From Chitinophagaceae bacterium (GTDB lineage: Bacteria; Bacteroidota; Bacteroidia; Chitinophagales; Chitinophagaceae), in assembly GCA_014379345.1 (NCBI GenBank), contig JACMLY010000137.1, positions 1 through 64,000 on the forward strand: 64,000 nt of DNA. Reading direction: 5' to 3'. The notes under the pieces are model-generated. The model did no database searches, was not told the DNA's origin, and saw only the letters and a program-made list of their open reading frames with translations. Shown piece by piece: positions 1 through 9,305 of the stretch. The position numbers were made by a program, and so were the translations under genes. How positions within the stretch are numbered: the first letter of the stretch is position 1; the number at the start of each line of letters is the position of its first letter.

Positions 1-1
1 A

Positions 2-829
2 GATGCAAAGGTGAGGGGAGCCCGTGGATCAGACGCCAGCCGGGGTGTGACAGATTGTACCGGACCGGGCGGCGGCGGCGGTAGTGGAGTTGTATGGATG
101 AAAGGAGCAGTATTCTCTCCAAACCTTATTGCTGATATTACAGGTGGTAGCAATGGAGTAATCAGTGCTTTTTCATCAGCCCCATGTATTGGACTAGCCA
201 ATGGAGCAACATCGGGCGGCAATGGATCTGCGATTTCCGATTACGTAGCTCCTGCATTTGGCAGTTTTTTATGCGCACCATTACCAGTGCCCGAACTGAA
301 GTTTTTCAGAGCAAGAGCCGAAGAAAAAGCCATATCTCTTGGCTGGACGATGGTCTCTATTGACAATATTCGCGGTTACGAAGTACAACGTTCCATAGAT
401 CAGGTGAATTATTCAACAATTGCCCACTTGCGTAATGATGGTAATTATACATTCTCTATAAACGACCTGGACAAACTTGGCGGAACATTTTTCTATCGAT
501 TAAAATTGATCCGGACCAATGCCACTGTGGGTTATTCTACGATCATCGCTATTACAAAAAACCAACAGGCAGCTTTTGACCAGCTAAGTATATTTCCTAA
601 CCCGGCCATCCACCAAATAAAGGTTTCAGCAATTGCCAAAAAGAGCACAGTAACAAAGCTTAATATTTTCAATGCTTCGGGTCAAAGAGTATATCACTAT
701 GAATACAGGATTTCTGCGGGTTATATATTGCTTACTGTTCCTGTCGATCAGTTGTCTGCCGGCGTTTACTGGTTAATGCTTGAAGCCGATGGGCTGCGGG
801 AAAGAAAAAAATTCATCAGGGCAAACTAA
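2..829 (+). CDS. C-terminal part of a T9SS-exported surface protein (partial)
   Basis: The reading frame is open to the left edge, so the gene starts outside the window; the GTG at 11 is not a convincing start. The visible part opens with a glycine-rich stretch, followed by a beta-rich domain of the type that reads 'GYEVQRSID...YSTIA', common in Bacteroidota adhesins. The last 75 or so residues form a T9SS type A sorting domain: the SIFPNPA motif, a NASGQRVY strand and a closing LSAGVYWLML strand. By family knowledge such a domain sends the protein through the T9SS to the cell surface or medium. The function of the rest is unknown. A 265-bp gap separates it from the next gene. Confidence 0.8.
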   Translation, partial: DAKVRGARGSDASRGVTDCTGPGGGGGSGVVWMKGAVFSPNLIADITGGSNGVISAFSSAPCIGLANGATSGGNGSAISDYVAPAFGSFLCAPLPVPELKFFRARAEEKAISLGWTMVSIDNIRGYEVQRSIDQVNYSTIAHLRNDGNYTFSINDLDKLGGTFFYRLKLIRTNATVGYSTIIAITKNQQAAFDQLSIFPNPAIHQIKVSAIAKKSTVTKLNIFNASGQRVYHYEYRISAGYILLTVPVDQLSAGVYWLMLEADGLRERKKFIRAN

Positions 830-1094
830 CCGTACGCACAGAATTGGACCATTATATGCTAAGCCGCGAATTATTCAATTTTCCTTTCTAACTGAGAATA
901 ATGTCTGAGGAATAGCCATAAGCAGCATCTTTGAATGTTGCCCATTCGTTACATTTTACGACTATAAGCAGATATTATTTTTAGGCAAATGATCTGTCAT
1001 TAACATGACAAAAGCGCTTGTTATATATTTTAAAGCAGTCCGGTTACTCATGCGCTTTTTAGTATCTTTAACGATACCGAAACCTTTAAACTTT

Positions 1095-2978
1095 ATGTAC
1101 TTATTGCCATTGAAGAGGATGACATGTTTGGCTGCATTATTTTTCTTTTACCTCCCGTTAATAGCGCAAAACCTGAATGGACAAAAAATCACCGTTGGGG
1201 TGGATGCACCGGCATTTATCATTTTTAATGCAGAAGTCATCAATGTGGAATGGAATTCCGCAGAAGGCAGTAAATATTACAATTGCAAGGTCAGGAACAA
1301 CAATTCAATGTCCATCACCTTCAAAGGCGAAGACAAATCCGTGCCCGAAAATATTGGTGTAACCGTTCAGGAAGGGAAACGGAATCATTACTTTATTATA
1401 TCGCTACATAAAAGCTACGATATCAACAGGGATCCGCCTTTGTGGTATGACTATAAAGATTTGAAAGATCTAAAAAAATATATACAAAAACAGCAAACAA
1501 CCAATAAGGAAGACCTGGCACGTTTAGAAAAAGAAGAAAATGAAAAGAAGCAGCAGGATGAAGCAGAAAGGCAGAGAGAGGTAGCCAGTACAAAAATGCA
1601 ACAGGAAGCTGCATCGGTTAAACGCAAACAGGAACTGGCAGAAAAGGAAACGCAGGAAAAAATTCAGCAACAGGAACTGGAGCAGCAGTTAATGAAGGCA
1701 AAGGACGCAGAGCAGAAAAAAGAAGCGGAGAGAAAGCAGGCAGAGATCCTGGCAAAGAAGAATGAAGAAGAGCGAATAAAAACAGAGGCTGCTTCGAAAA
1801 AGGAAGAAGAAAAGCGAAAAGCAGATGATGCCATTGCTAAAAAGAAGGAGGAAGAAAGGATCAAAACCGAAGAAACACTTACAAAGAAGAAGCAGGACGA
1901 TGATCGTAAAAAAGAAGAGGCCCTTACCAGAAAAAAAGAAGAAGAAAAAAGAAAAACCAATGAAGCGATAGCAAGAATGGCAGAGCAGGATCGTGCTAAG
2001 GCATTGGCATTAGCAAAAGCAAAAGCGGAGGAAGACCGTAAAAAAGAAGAAGCGGCCGCCAGGGCAGAGGCGAAGCGGGTAGAAGAAGAAAAAAAGAAGG
2101 CAGATGCAATTGCCAAAATCAAAGCAGAAGAGGATCGAAAGAAGAAAGAGGAACTTGCGAGACTCGAAACCAAACGTAAGGAAGAAGAAAAAAAGAAAGC
2201 CGATGCAATGGCCAAAGCCAGGCTGGATGAAGAACGAAAAAAAAGGGAACATGAAGAAGCGCTGGCTCGTATAAAACAACTGGAAGAAGAAAAAGAGAGA
2301 AAGCGAAAGGAAAAAGCATATTCAAGGATTGGTCTCTGGGAGCGGTACGGCAGCAAGGGTATTAATGTATTTGATATACCGGAAAAACAATTTAATATAG
2401 CGAATGCTGATTTTTTCCTTACAAGTGATACTCTCCGGAATTACAACAACTCGCAGGCGATACTAAAAGAAAACCCGGTTTTAAATGTAGCCTCTGAGAA
2501 ATCTGTCAATGGCGGCGTTTCACTTGTGCTGGAAAGTATAACATTCAACGCACCAAATGCTTACTTTAAAATTCGTATCATAAATAAAAGCAAAGAAGAT
2601 TTCCTGATGGGCTTTACAGGGCTCTATTGGTATAATGAAGACGGTTCTCCTAAAAAATGGCTCTACTGCAGCTATATTACCTATATCCAGGGATTTCCCA
2701 TCGTTCCACCCGGCCAGGAAACACGGATCGTATTGGTAACAAGAGATGCTACTATTCCTGATAAGGATATGCTGAATATAAACATGAGTGACCGCCGGCC
2801 CGAAAAAGAACAATTGAATATCATTTTCGACGCGGATGTTTATAATAAAGAAAGGATGAAAATTGAAAAAAAGGTGACTTCGGAAGAACCAGCAATCCCA
2901 AAAACCGAAACAGAACCGGCACCTAAAAGTAAAAAGCAAAAAGGAAAAAGAAACCGCAAGGCCAATGAAAGCTTATAG
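1095..2978 (+). CDS. TraN/DUF4138-like periplasmic protein with a long charged coiled-coil insert
   Basis: The protein begins with a signal peptide ending near LPLIAQ. A beta domain follows (about 30 to 105 residues from the ATG at 1095) whose pattern matches the N-terminal half of conjugative-transposon TraN (DUF4138). Next come about 270 residues of Lys/Glu/Ala-rich coiled coil. The last 160 residues match the C-terminal half of TraN, with 'LESITFNAPNAYFKIRIINKSKEDF' spaced as in TraN and a later 'ATIPDKDMLNI'. So it reads as a TraN fold split by a helical spacer. An upstream in-frame ATG at 1005 would add 30 residues; I prefer 1095 because it gives a clean signal peptide. The gene overlaps the next one by 14 bp and converges on tssC. 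I infer an envelope-spanning role tied to the T6SS; it may be the local TssR equivalent. Without a search the family call is moderate. Confidence 0.62.
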   Translation: MYLLPLKRMTCLAALFFFYLPLIAQNLNGQKITVGVDAPAFIIFNAEVINVEWNSAEGSKYYNCKVRNNNSMSITFKGEDKSVPENIGVTVQEGKRNHYFIISLHKSYDINRDPPLWYDYKDLKDLKKYIQKQQTTNKEDLARLEKEENEKKQQDEAERQREVASTKMQQEAASVKRKQELAEKETQEKIQQQELEQQLMKAKDAEQKKEAERKQAEILAKKNEEERIKTEAASKKEEEKRKADDAIAKKKEEERIKTEETLTKKKQDDDRKKEEALTRKKEEEKRKTNEAIARMAEQDRAKALALAKAKAEEDRKKEEAAARAEAKRVEEEKKKADAIAKIKAEEDRKKKEELARLETKRKEEEKKKADAMAKARLDEERKKREHEEALARIKQLEEEKERKRKEKAYSRIGLWERYGSKGINVFDIPEKQFNIANADFFLTSDTLRNYNNSQAILKENPVLNVASEKSVNGGVSLVLESITFNAPNAYFKIRIINKSKEDFLMGFTGLYWYNEDGSPKKWLYCSYITYIQGFPIVPPGQETRIVLVTRDATIPDKDMLNINMSDRRPEKEQLNIIFDADVYNKERMKIEKKVTSEEPAIPKTETEPAPKSKKQKGKRNRKANESL

Positions 2979-4071
2979 AAAAGCGGGTTATTCTACCCGG
3001 TCGGTAAAATGGCTATTGATTCTGTTCATTGCTTTTTTCACTCTTTCCGGAAACACAGATCCCCAGCATAATGTTTATTTCTGCGGTGATCGTATTCCTG
3101 TTGACCGTGAGTTTGTAAGGGATAAGCTGATGAATGTTATCCGTAGACAGGTACCGGTTGTGAACCTTCCAACCTTGCGCAAACGGGCAGATATGTATTT
3201 TCCCATTGTTGAAAAATTCCTGCTCAAATATGGTATTCCTGAGGACCTGAAATACCTGCCTATTGTGGAAAGTGGATTCATCAGCAATGCCACATCGAGA
3301 GTAGGAGCCCACGGGTTCTGGCAAATAATGCCGAAAACAGGTGTTCAGTACGGACTTGTTATGAATGATGTGACAGATGAGCGAACAGATATTTATAAGG
3401 CAAGCGAGGTTGGTTGCAAACTATTACGCGATAATTACAACTACATTAAAAAATTTCATGGTGTGGCTTCCTGGTCTCTGGCGGCAGCTGCGTATAATTT
3501 CGGAATAGGAAATATCACCAAAACGATGAAGAAACAGGGCAGTGATTATTTTGCCATGCAGTTAAATCCTGAAACGGCTTTGTATGTCTACAAAATAATT
3601 GCCGTAAAAGAACTCTTTGAATACCCGGAATTATATATGAAGAACTTTGGTTACAATGTATTCTCTACCGCGGCTCCCAAGAAAATGAAAGAGGGGGGTG
3701 ATGATAGTGATGCCGCATTCGCAAAAATAAATCTGGAAGTAAGTACGCAGGAAAACAAATCACTTGAAAAACCAGCCAGGGCACCTAAATATCTGGTAGC
3801 TCATATTGAAGGAAAACATAAAGACTTTAAAGACGGCAATCTGATAAAAATAGTTTTAGATGAAGACCTGACAACCGGCCTGGGATTTTCCCGCAAAGGA
3901 TATTCGTTTAGTGTTCAGGGATGGATCATAAATGACAGGGTATATATGGATCTCGGGTATGGGCACGAGATCACACTATTTGACGCGAATCTGAAAAAGG
4001 GAATTGAATTGAATGAATTGAAGAGCAAACGCGTAAATATTCTGCTTAAGAATACGGGGTATAGTGACTAG
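2965..4071 (+). CDS. Lytic transglycosylase (SLT) with a TraM-like C-terminal domain
   Basis: This 368-residue protein has an N-terminal hydrophobic export segment (WLLILFIAFFTLSG). An SLT domain follows at about 85-215, with the catalytic glutamate in VESGF, then GFWQIMP and AAYNFG. By family knowledge it cleaves peptidoglycan glycan strands. The last 85 or so residues (from PKYLVAHIEG) differ from the usual LysM tail and follow the pattern of the C-terminal domain of conjugative-transposon TraM: 'GNLIKIVLDEDL', 'VQGWIINDRVYMDL', 'ITLFDANLKKGIEL'. It overlaps the TraN-like gene by 14 bp, so the two are co-transcribed and probably translationally coupled. I infer a wall-opening factor for a trans-envelope machine, plausibly the adjacent T6SS. 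The SLT call is firm; the TraM-like call is moderate. Confidence 0.82.
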   Translation: MKAYRKAGYSTRSVKWLLILFIAFFTLSGNTDPQHNVYFCGDRIPVDREFVRDKLMNVIRRQVPVVNLPTLRKRADMYFPIVEKFLLKYGIPEDLKYLPIVESGFISNATSRVGAHGFWQIMPKTGVQYGLVMNDVTDERTDIYKASEVGCKLLRDNYNYIKKFHGVASWSLAAAAYNFGIGNITKTMKKQGSDYFAMQLNPETALYVYKIIAVKELFEYPELYMKNFGYNVFSTAAPKKMKEGGDDSDAAFAKINLEVSTQENKSLEKPARAPKYLVAHIEGKHKDFKDGNLIKIVLDEDLTTGLGFSRKGYSFSVQGWIINDRVYMDLGYGHEITLFDANLKKGIELNELKSKRVNILLKNTGYSD

Positions 4072-4117
4072 TTATGAATAGTTGACCGTCGACTGTTCGG
4101 AATGCAAAAATTTGCAC

Positions 4118-4203
4118 CCTCCTGTGCCTCTGCGTTAGATGTGGTGTTACACACAAAGACTCGGACGACGCAAAAGTTTTTTTTACCACAGAGGGGCAGG
4201 AGG
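4118..4203. repeat. Palindromic intergenic element, ACCACAGAGG family, copy 1
   Basis: The 199-bp gap between convergent genes (4072-4270) holds an imperfect inverted repeat: CCTCCTGTGCCTCTG at 4118-4132 against CAGAGGGGCAGGAGG at 4189-4203 (13 of 15 pair). A T8 run followed by ACCACAGAGG precedes the right arm, and the same core recurs near 25430. In RNA the element could fold into a long hairpin and act as a two-way terminator between the SLT gene and tssC. That function is inference. Confidence 0.6.
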
Positions 4204-4270
4204 TAGGCACAGAGATAACGGAGGGTTTCTTGTCAGGGACCCTGTTCTATGTCGTTAGTATTTCGCGTAA

Positions 4271-5653
4271 CTATTTCTGCTGATCATATTCTGTTTCCCA
4301 CTGAGTGCCGTCATCCCCTTTCTGGCCATCCATCTTTATCATGAAATTTTTTGCCGGGAAGTATGGCTTCATGTGAATGTCCAGATGGATGCGGTCTTTC
4401 TGGTTAGGATCCTGTTCAAAACGTTTAATAGTGAAATCTTCAATCAATTTATCAGGACCCGTAATGCTGTCGAGGAATTTTACAATCTGGCTCATCAGAT
4501 CCTTACGGGTATTTGCATTGAAATTTTCAAATGCACGCCTGTTGAGAAAGTCCATCAACACTTTTGTTACGTAATCAAAAACACGCACAACTGAATAGGT
4601 TTGAAGGCCCAGGTTATCGCCGTTGAACAATGTTTTAGCTGAGAAAGCCATCACTTTGCCGTATTCTTTAACCATCGGCACCAGCCCCATTTTTTCCAGG
4701 TTAGCGATCTCACTTTTTTTGAGGTCGAACTTTACACCGTCCACTTCATTCATGCTGCCGAATTTCTTACCTGCGGTTACCTGGCTCATCAAGGTCTTAT
4801 ATATTTTTCCTGCAAGCGCTCCGGAAGGTGGAACGTACAAGTCTTCTTCCTCTCCCAATTCATCGTACCTGCCACGGCCTACAAGCCAGTTACAGGTCAT
4901 CATAACATTGCTGCGGTATTTATCTCCACCGGTCAGGTTAGCTATTTCAAACATCTCCATCACATCATCCGGCGCATCCAGATGTTCAAAATCAGTTACC
5001 AGCATCACTTTGTTTTCATGCGCCATCTTAGCCCATTTTTCAACTACCTTATTTGAGCCGAGATATCCCGGCACTACAAGGATGCTGTAATTTGTGCGAA
5101 GATCGAGGCGGTCATAATTTTGTTTAAGCTCCGAATTGATATAATCTATGAACCGGGTATTGTCGAGATCTTTTAACTGATCTGCTTCACAGTTGATGAA
5201 TGAAACATTTTTTAATTTATCGCCTTCCGTATTTTTGTAAAAAAGAGCCACATTTCTGTATGATCTTTCGAGGTCTTTTGTTTCATCAACTGCTCTCGCT
5301 AAGTTTTTTTCCAATACTTTCTGACATTGCTCTGCTTTTTCTTCGCTAAGGTTTACCATATCTGAAATTTCGCTGGAAGATTCCAGAACTTCGGCCCAAA
5401 TGGACAAGGCTCGTTTCAATGCCTCTCTCTCACCTTTTTTTTGTGATTCAGTCAGAAAAATATTTCGTCTTGCTTTACGGTCAGGGTTCAGGTTTGCCGC
5501 TCCTTCAATCGACGATTCTATCAGGTCAAATCCACCAAATTTGGCAAGTTTTTCAGTTCCTTGTTTTAAGAGTTCCAGCGGGTTTTCCACCTGCTTAGCT
5601 TCCCTTACCCGTTCAGGTTGTGATCCCCCTTGTTGTTGCAACTCTTCGCTCAT
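4271..5653 (-). CDS. tssC: T6SS contractile sheath large subunit TssC
   Basis: At 460 residues this matches the length and pattern of the Bacteroidota form of TssC (DUF5458 type). Typical stretches are 'SILVVPGYLGSNKVV', 'LVTDFEHLDAPDDVMEMF', 'MTCNWLVGRG' and a C-terminal 'IHLDIHMKPYFPAKNFMI'. By family knowledge TssC pairs with TssB to build the sheath that contracts and drives the inner tube out. It is the last gene of the minus arm, 43 bp behind the second TssD, which itself follows tssB. In most T6SS loci tssB and tssC are direct neighbours; here a tube paralogue sits between them. Confidence 0.9.
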   Translation of the reverse strand: MSEELQQQGGSQPERVREAKQVENPLELLKQGTEKLAKFGGFDLIESSIEGAANLNPDRKARRNIFLTESQKKGEREALKRALSIWAEVLESSSEISDMVNLSEEKAEQCQKVLEKNLARAVDETKDLERSYRNVALFYKNTEGDKLKNVSFINCEADQLKDLDNTRFIDYINSELKQNYDRLDLRTNYSILVVPGYLGSNKVVEKWAKMAHENKVMLVTDFEHLDAPDDVMEMFEIANLTGGDKYRSNVMMTCNWLVGRGRYDELGEEEDLYVPPSGALAGKIYKTLMSQVTAGKKFGSMNEVDGVKFDLKKSEIANLEKMGLVPMVKEYGKVMAFSAKTLFNGDNLGLQTYSVVRVFDYVTKVLMDFLNRRAFENFNANTRKDLMSQIVKFLDSITGPDKLIEDFTIKRFEQDPNQKDRIHLDIHMKPYFPAKNFMIKMDGQKGDDGTQWETEYDQQK

Positions 5654-5696
5654 TGTATGGTAGTTTAAAAGGTTTTAAAACTGCTGTTAGTAATGA

Positions 5697-6179
5697 TCAA
5701 TCAGCAATAAAACTGGAAACAGGCTTCTTCGTTTCATTAGACGAAGAACTATTTGTATTGCCGCCTCCTTTATTTCCACCCTTTGCATCAAATACCGGGG
5801 AAGTGACCTTGAATTTGTCATTTATCTTCACAAGCAATGCTGAAAGAGTGATCTGTATGGTCATAGGATTTTCATCGTTATTGGAAAAATTTGTTGAATA
5901 CTGAACACAGAATGCCTGTTCAAATGAAATGGTTTTGCCAATTGCCGATGCATCCCTCTTGAAAAAGGAGATTTCCCCATCTTTTTTCATTTTGGGGCTG
6001 GTGGCCCATTCAGATATTTCATCATCCTTACCGGACGATTCGAGAAGAAGACTAATTGAATCGCATTTTACACGATCACGCGGCACTCCGTGTTGATCTG
6101 TCAATTGATTAATTGTCATATTGAATGAAAGTACATTGAACTTAGTACCCCCGATAACAAATTCTGCTTTGAACGACAT
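5697..6179 (-). CDS. tssD: Second T6SS tube protein TssD (Hcp) with a polar C-terminal tail
   Basis: Residues 1-125 align by eye with the other TssD of this locus (15582-15968): MSFKAEF against MSFKAKL, a V-LS/V-LD strand, FFKRDA against FLKRDS, and 'NNDENPMTIQITLSA' against 'SDNEKPMRVTFTISA'. It is therefore an Hcp-type ring protein of T6SSiii. Unlike its paralogue it carries about 35 extra residues rich in Gly, Asn, Ser and Lys, which look disordered. It sits between tssB and tssC with gaps of 35 and 43 bp. It could be an alternative tube subunit, a carrier of a specific cargo, or a tube cap or initiator. No toxin domain is visible in the tail. Confidence 0.85.
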   Translation of the reverse strand: MSFKAEFVIGGTKFNVLSFNMTINQLTDQHGVPRDRVKCDSISLLLESSGKDDEISEWATSPKMKKDGEISFFKRDASAIGKTISFEQAFCVQYSTNFSNNDENPMTIQITLSALLVKINDKFKVTSPVFDAKGGNKGGGNTNSSSSNETKKPVSSFIAD

Positions 6180-6214
6180 AAAATCAGTTTAAGATTGTAA
6201 ACACCGAATCCCGG

Positions 6215-6661
6215 TTATTTATTTTTTTCCAGGTCGGCCATCATCCCATTAATAGCATCCAGTAAGGCCTGTTTGGCTTCGGGATTGGCCAAAGCCGTTT
6301 TGAGTATTTTGTTCGACTTCAGTTGCTTTATGATCTTCAGGTATTCTTCTTTTTTGCCGGCATTTTCTTTCAGGAATTCACTTTGAGCCGTAATGCCTCT
6401 TGTACCAAAATCGCCAAGGTTGCCAAAACGAAGTGTTTCCTTCATAGTTTTTCCACTTTCATCTTCAAAATCCACGCTTAAAGTCGGTTTAAAATGTTCG
6501 AAAACCTGTTCCACAGTTTGTAAGCCATGAACAACTTCCGGCTTTACAGGTGCGTCCTTTGTCAGCTTTTCCGCCATTAGTGTGCGGTTCTGGGGAATAT
6601 CGGTAATTGCTTCGCTGGCATCGGTTTTCACTTCATTGCCGCCTATACCGTAATTATCCAT
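6215..6661 (-). CDS. tssB: T6SS sheath small subunit TssB
   Basis: The 148-residue protein has the T6SSiii TssB pattern: a variable N-terminus, 'HFKPTLSVDFEDESGKTMKETLRFGNLGDFG', then 'LKIIKQLKSNKILKTALANPEAKQALLDAI' and a charged C-terminal helix. TssB forms the sheath heterodimer with TssC. The start ATG is at 6661, and a 92-bp gap to clpV upstream is the only sizeable break within this part of the arm. A separate promoter for tssB-tssD2-tssC is possible there, but I saw no convincing -33/-7 pair. Confidence 0.85.
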   Translation of the reverse strand: MDNYGIGGNEVKTDASEAITDIPQNRTLMAEKLTKDAPVKPEVVHGLQTVEQVFEHFKPTLSVDFEDESGKTMKETLRFGNLGDFGTRGITAQSEFLKENAGKKEEYLKIIKQLKSNKILKTALANPEAKQALLDAINGMMADLEKNK

Positions 6662-6753
6662 GGTTGGTTCTGTTTTAAATGTTTATGTTGAAAAATACGA
6701 TTTTTTCCTTTTACATTCTATATTTAAAAACATGTTGCAAACTGCCTGGTCTT

Positions 6754-9237
6754 TTATTTTGTTATCTGCCAGCTGAGTTCTTTGTGGCCGGCTATTTCTG
6801 CAACCGATGCTTCAACGATATCTCCTTTTTTAATTTCCTCATTGATGATCATTCTGCTCAGCGGTTTACGAAGCCATGTACGTATGGCCCCTTTTAACGG
6901 CCTCACACCGTATTTAGGGGTGAAACCAAGATGAGCCAGGTGCTCTGCTGCCTGCGGTGTAACCTTAAGCGTTATTCCCTGTTGTTCCAGTTGTTTTACC
7001 AACGGCTTTAAATGAATATTAAAGATGCGTTCAACATTTTCCTTACTGACAGGGGCAAACGGGATGATTTCGGTAACCCTGGCCAGGAATTCCGGTCGGA
7101 AATAACGCGCCATAATTTCCATCATTTCATCCGACCTGGGAATTTTTCCTTCACCAAAACTATTAATGATCTGCTCTGCTCCTATATTAGATGTAAACAA
7201 AATGACTGCATTTGAAAAATCGCCTTCCTTTCCAAGGCGGTCGTGCATTTTTCCTTCATCCAGTATCTGAAGAAAAATATCGAATACCGATGGATGCGCT
7301 TTTTCTATTTCATCAAACAGCACGATCGCATACGGCTGCTGACGGATTTTATTGACCAGCATACCCCCTTCTTCATAACCAACGTAGCCGGGAGGTGCGC
7401 CGTATAACAGGGCGGCAGAATGTTCCTCCTTGAATTCCGACATGTCGAACCGGATAATAGAATTCTCGTCCTGGAACAAAAATTCTGCCAGCGATTTTGC
7501 TAATTCTGTTTTGCCCGTTCCGGTCGGTCCAAGGAAAAAGAATGAGGCAATGGGCTGGCCGGCTTTATTTAAACCAGACCTTGATTCCAGGATTGCATCC
7601 GATACGGTTTTCAGGGCATGATCCTGCCCGATTACCCTGTTACGAAGATGATCTTCCATACTTGTTAACCGCTGCTGCTCTTTCGTTTGAATTTTTCCGA
7701 TAGGAATTCCTGTTACATTCGCCACAACGGCACTAACATCCGTTGAGTCGATTTCTTTTTTTTCAGTGGCGGCTACTGCAGCCAGGCTCCCGAATAAATT
7801 TCCGAGATATTGTTTCATTTCCCCTGCATCCAATATCTTTTTAAATTCTTTTTCTTCATTAAACCGAGCCAGTAATACGGGGCTCAGCCCGGCCTGGGCC
7901 TCGTGATAGAGCCAGCGCAACTCTTCTTCGGTTCCATTCTTTAATAATTCTTTCAGGCGGTTTTGCAGGTTCTCTACATCTTGTTTAGAGGTGTCTGTCA
8001 TCATTCTTGTAACTGCCAGCGTTCGATCTAACAGATCCAATGCGGAATCGGGCAATTTTCTTTCTTTAATGAACCGCTTTGCCAACCTGATGGTCTCGGC
8101 AAATACAGCGTCATTTATTGTAAGCTGGTGATGTGTTTCATAAATAGCTGCCTGGTTGCGAAGCATTTTTTCTGCAATGGTGGTATCTGGTTCATTTACT
8201 TTTACCACCTCGAACCGGCGACTGAATGTTTCATCTTTTTCTATGCTTTTCCGGTATTCATCCAACGTAGTGGTTGCAACCACCGTTAGTATACCTTTTG
8301 AAAGTTCTGCTTTTAAAATACTTGCAACGCCTCCAGTAGTATTATTCTTATCGATCAATGTGTGAATTTCGTCGATGAACAAAACAGGTTTTTCGAGCTT
8401 TGAAAGCTCCTGGCAAACTTTCCGAACCCTGTCCTCGATCTCGCCCTTGTAAGAAGCGCCGGCAAGCAGGGCGCCATTATCCAATTCATAAATAGAGATA
8501 TTCCGAAGATGCTGCGGCACATGGCCATTCACAACAGCCAACCCAAATCCATCGAGCAAGGCGGTTTTTCCTACCCCGGCTTCACCGGCGATTATCACAT
8601 TCGATTTGCTTTTGCGGCTGATGATCTCGCAGATCTGTCTTAGCTCTTTATCGCGACCAATCACTTCGTGTAACTCGCCGTTCCTTGCTTTCTGCAATTT
8701 ATCTGAGCAGTAATTATTCAGTGCTTCAAAAGATGCTTTTACGGAGGGGGCTATGGTGCCATTTGCTTTGGTGGCAGCTCCTTGTAATGCCTGCGTTTTA
8801 TTTCCCTCATACCATTGCAATACCTGTGCTGAACTCACAGGGAAGGTTTTCAATTGCTCATAGGCAAAAGCAACACCCGGCGTGGCGATGGCGATAAACA
8901 AACATTCAGGTTCTATTGCATGATAATTCAGTTTTGTTTGCAAATGGTCAGCTTCATTAAATAAAGCTTCTGTATCGTTGTCACCTTCGGGATCAGCTGA
9001 GATCCTGGACGATCGCGGATATTGTTCAATGCGAATTTCTGCCCACTCTTCTACATAGTATACATCCATGCCCTTACTTTCAAGAAATTTCAGCAATGGC
9101 ATTTCCTTGTGCAGCAGGGCCTTCAATAAATGAGCTGCACCATAGGTATCGTGCATATTCTCTTTGGCCAGTTGCGATGCAATATGCAATGCCTGTTTTG
9201 CCTTCTCTGAAAAATTATAGGTTGTAGTGATTGACAT
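6754..9237 (-). CDS. clpV: T6SS sheath-recycling AAA+ ATPase ClpV (TssH)
   Basis: At 827 residues it has the ClpB/ClpV layout: an N-terminal Clp repeat domain (about 1-150), a first AAA module with Walker A GEAGVGKT at 218-225 and Walker B LFIDEIHTL, a shortened middle region, and a second AAA module with GPTGTGKTELAKSLAEF and VLFDEIEKAHP, closed by a D2-small domain. By family knowledge ClpV unfolds the contracted TssBC sheath so that the subunits can be reused. Its place between the effector-type genes and tssB supports ClpV over the general chaperone ClpB. Both ATPase sites look intact. Confidence 0.92.
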   Translation of the reverse strand: MSITTTYNFSEKAKQALHIASQLAKENMHDTYGAAHLLKALLHKEMPLLKFLESKGMDVYYVEEWAEIRIEQYPRSSRISADPEGDNDTEALFNEADHLQTKLNYHAIEPECLFIAIATPGVAFAYEQLKTFPVSSAQVLQWYEGNKTQALQGAATKANGTIAPSVKASFEALNNYCSDKLQKARNGELHEVIGRDKELRQICEIISRKSKSNVIIAGEAGVGKTALLDGFGLAVVNGHVPQHLRNISIYELDNGALLAGASYKGEIEDRVRKVCQELSKLEKPVLFIDEIHTLIDKNNTTGGVASILKAELSKGILTVVATTTLDEYRKSIEKDETFSRRFEVVKVNEPDTTIAEKMLRNQAAIYETHHQLTINDAVFAETIRLAKRFIKERKLPDSALDLLDRTLAVTRMMTDTSKQDVENLQNRLKELLKNGTEEELRWLYHEAQAGLSPVLLARFNEEKEFKKILDAGEMKQYLGNLFGSLAAVAATEKKEIDSTDVSAVVANVTGIPIGKIQTKEQQRLTSMEDHLRNRVIGQDHALKTVSDAILESRSGLNKAGQPIASFFFLGPTGTGKTELAKSLAEFLFQDENSIIRFDMSEFKEEHSAALLYGAPPGYVGYEEGGMLVNKIRQQPYAIVLFDEIEKAHPSVFDIFLQILDEGKMHDRLGKEGDFSNAVILFTSNIGAEQIINSFGEGKIPRSDEMMEIMARYFRPEFLARVTEIIPFAPVSKENVERIFNIHLKPLVKQLEQQGITLKVTPQAAEHLAHLGFTPKYGVRPLKGAIRTWLRKPLSRMIINEEIKKGDIVEASVAEIAGHKELSWQITK

Positions 9238-9305
9238 TTTTTACAGATAATATTTCTATGATAATTTTCGCCGTTTAAGTTGACATTCAAATTTTAGTAT
9301 ATCTA

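Noticed and set aside
1664..2356. A 230-codon minus-strand frame rich in Ser, Phe and Leu opposite the coiled coil
   Set aside because: It is the mirror of the Lys/Glu-rich coiled-coil codons; such biased DNA gives long open frames on the other strand. It has no family pattern.
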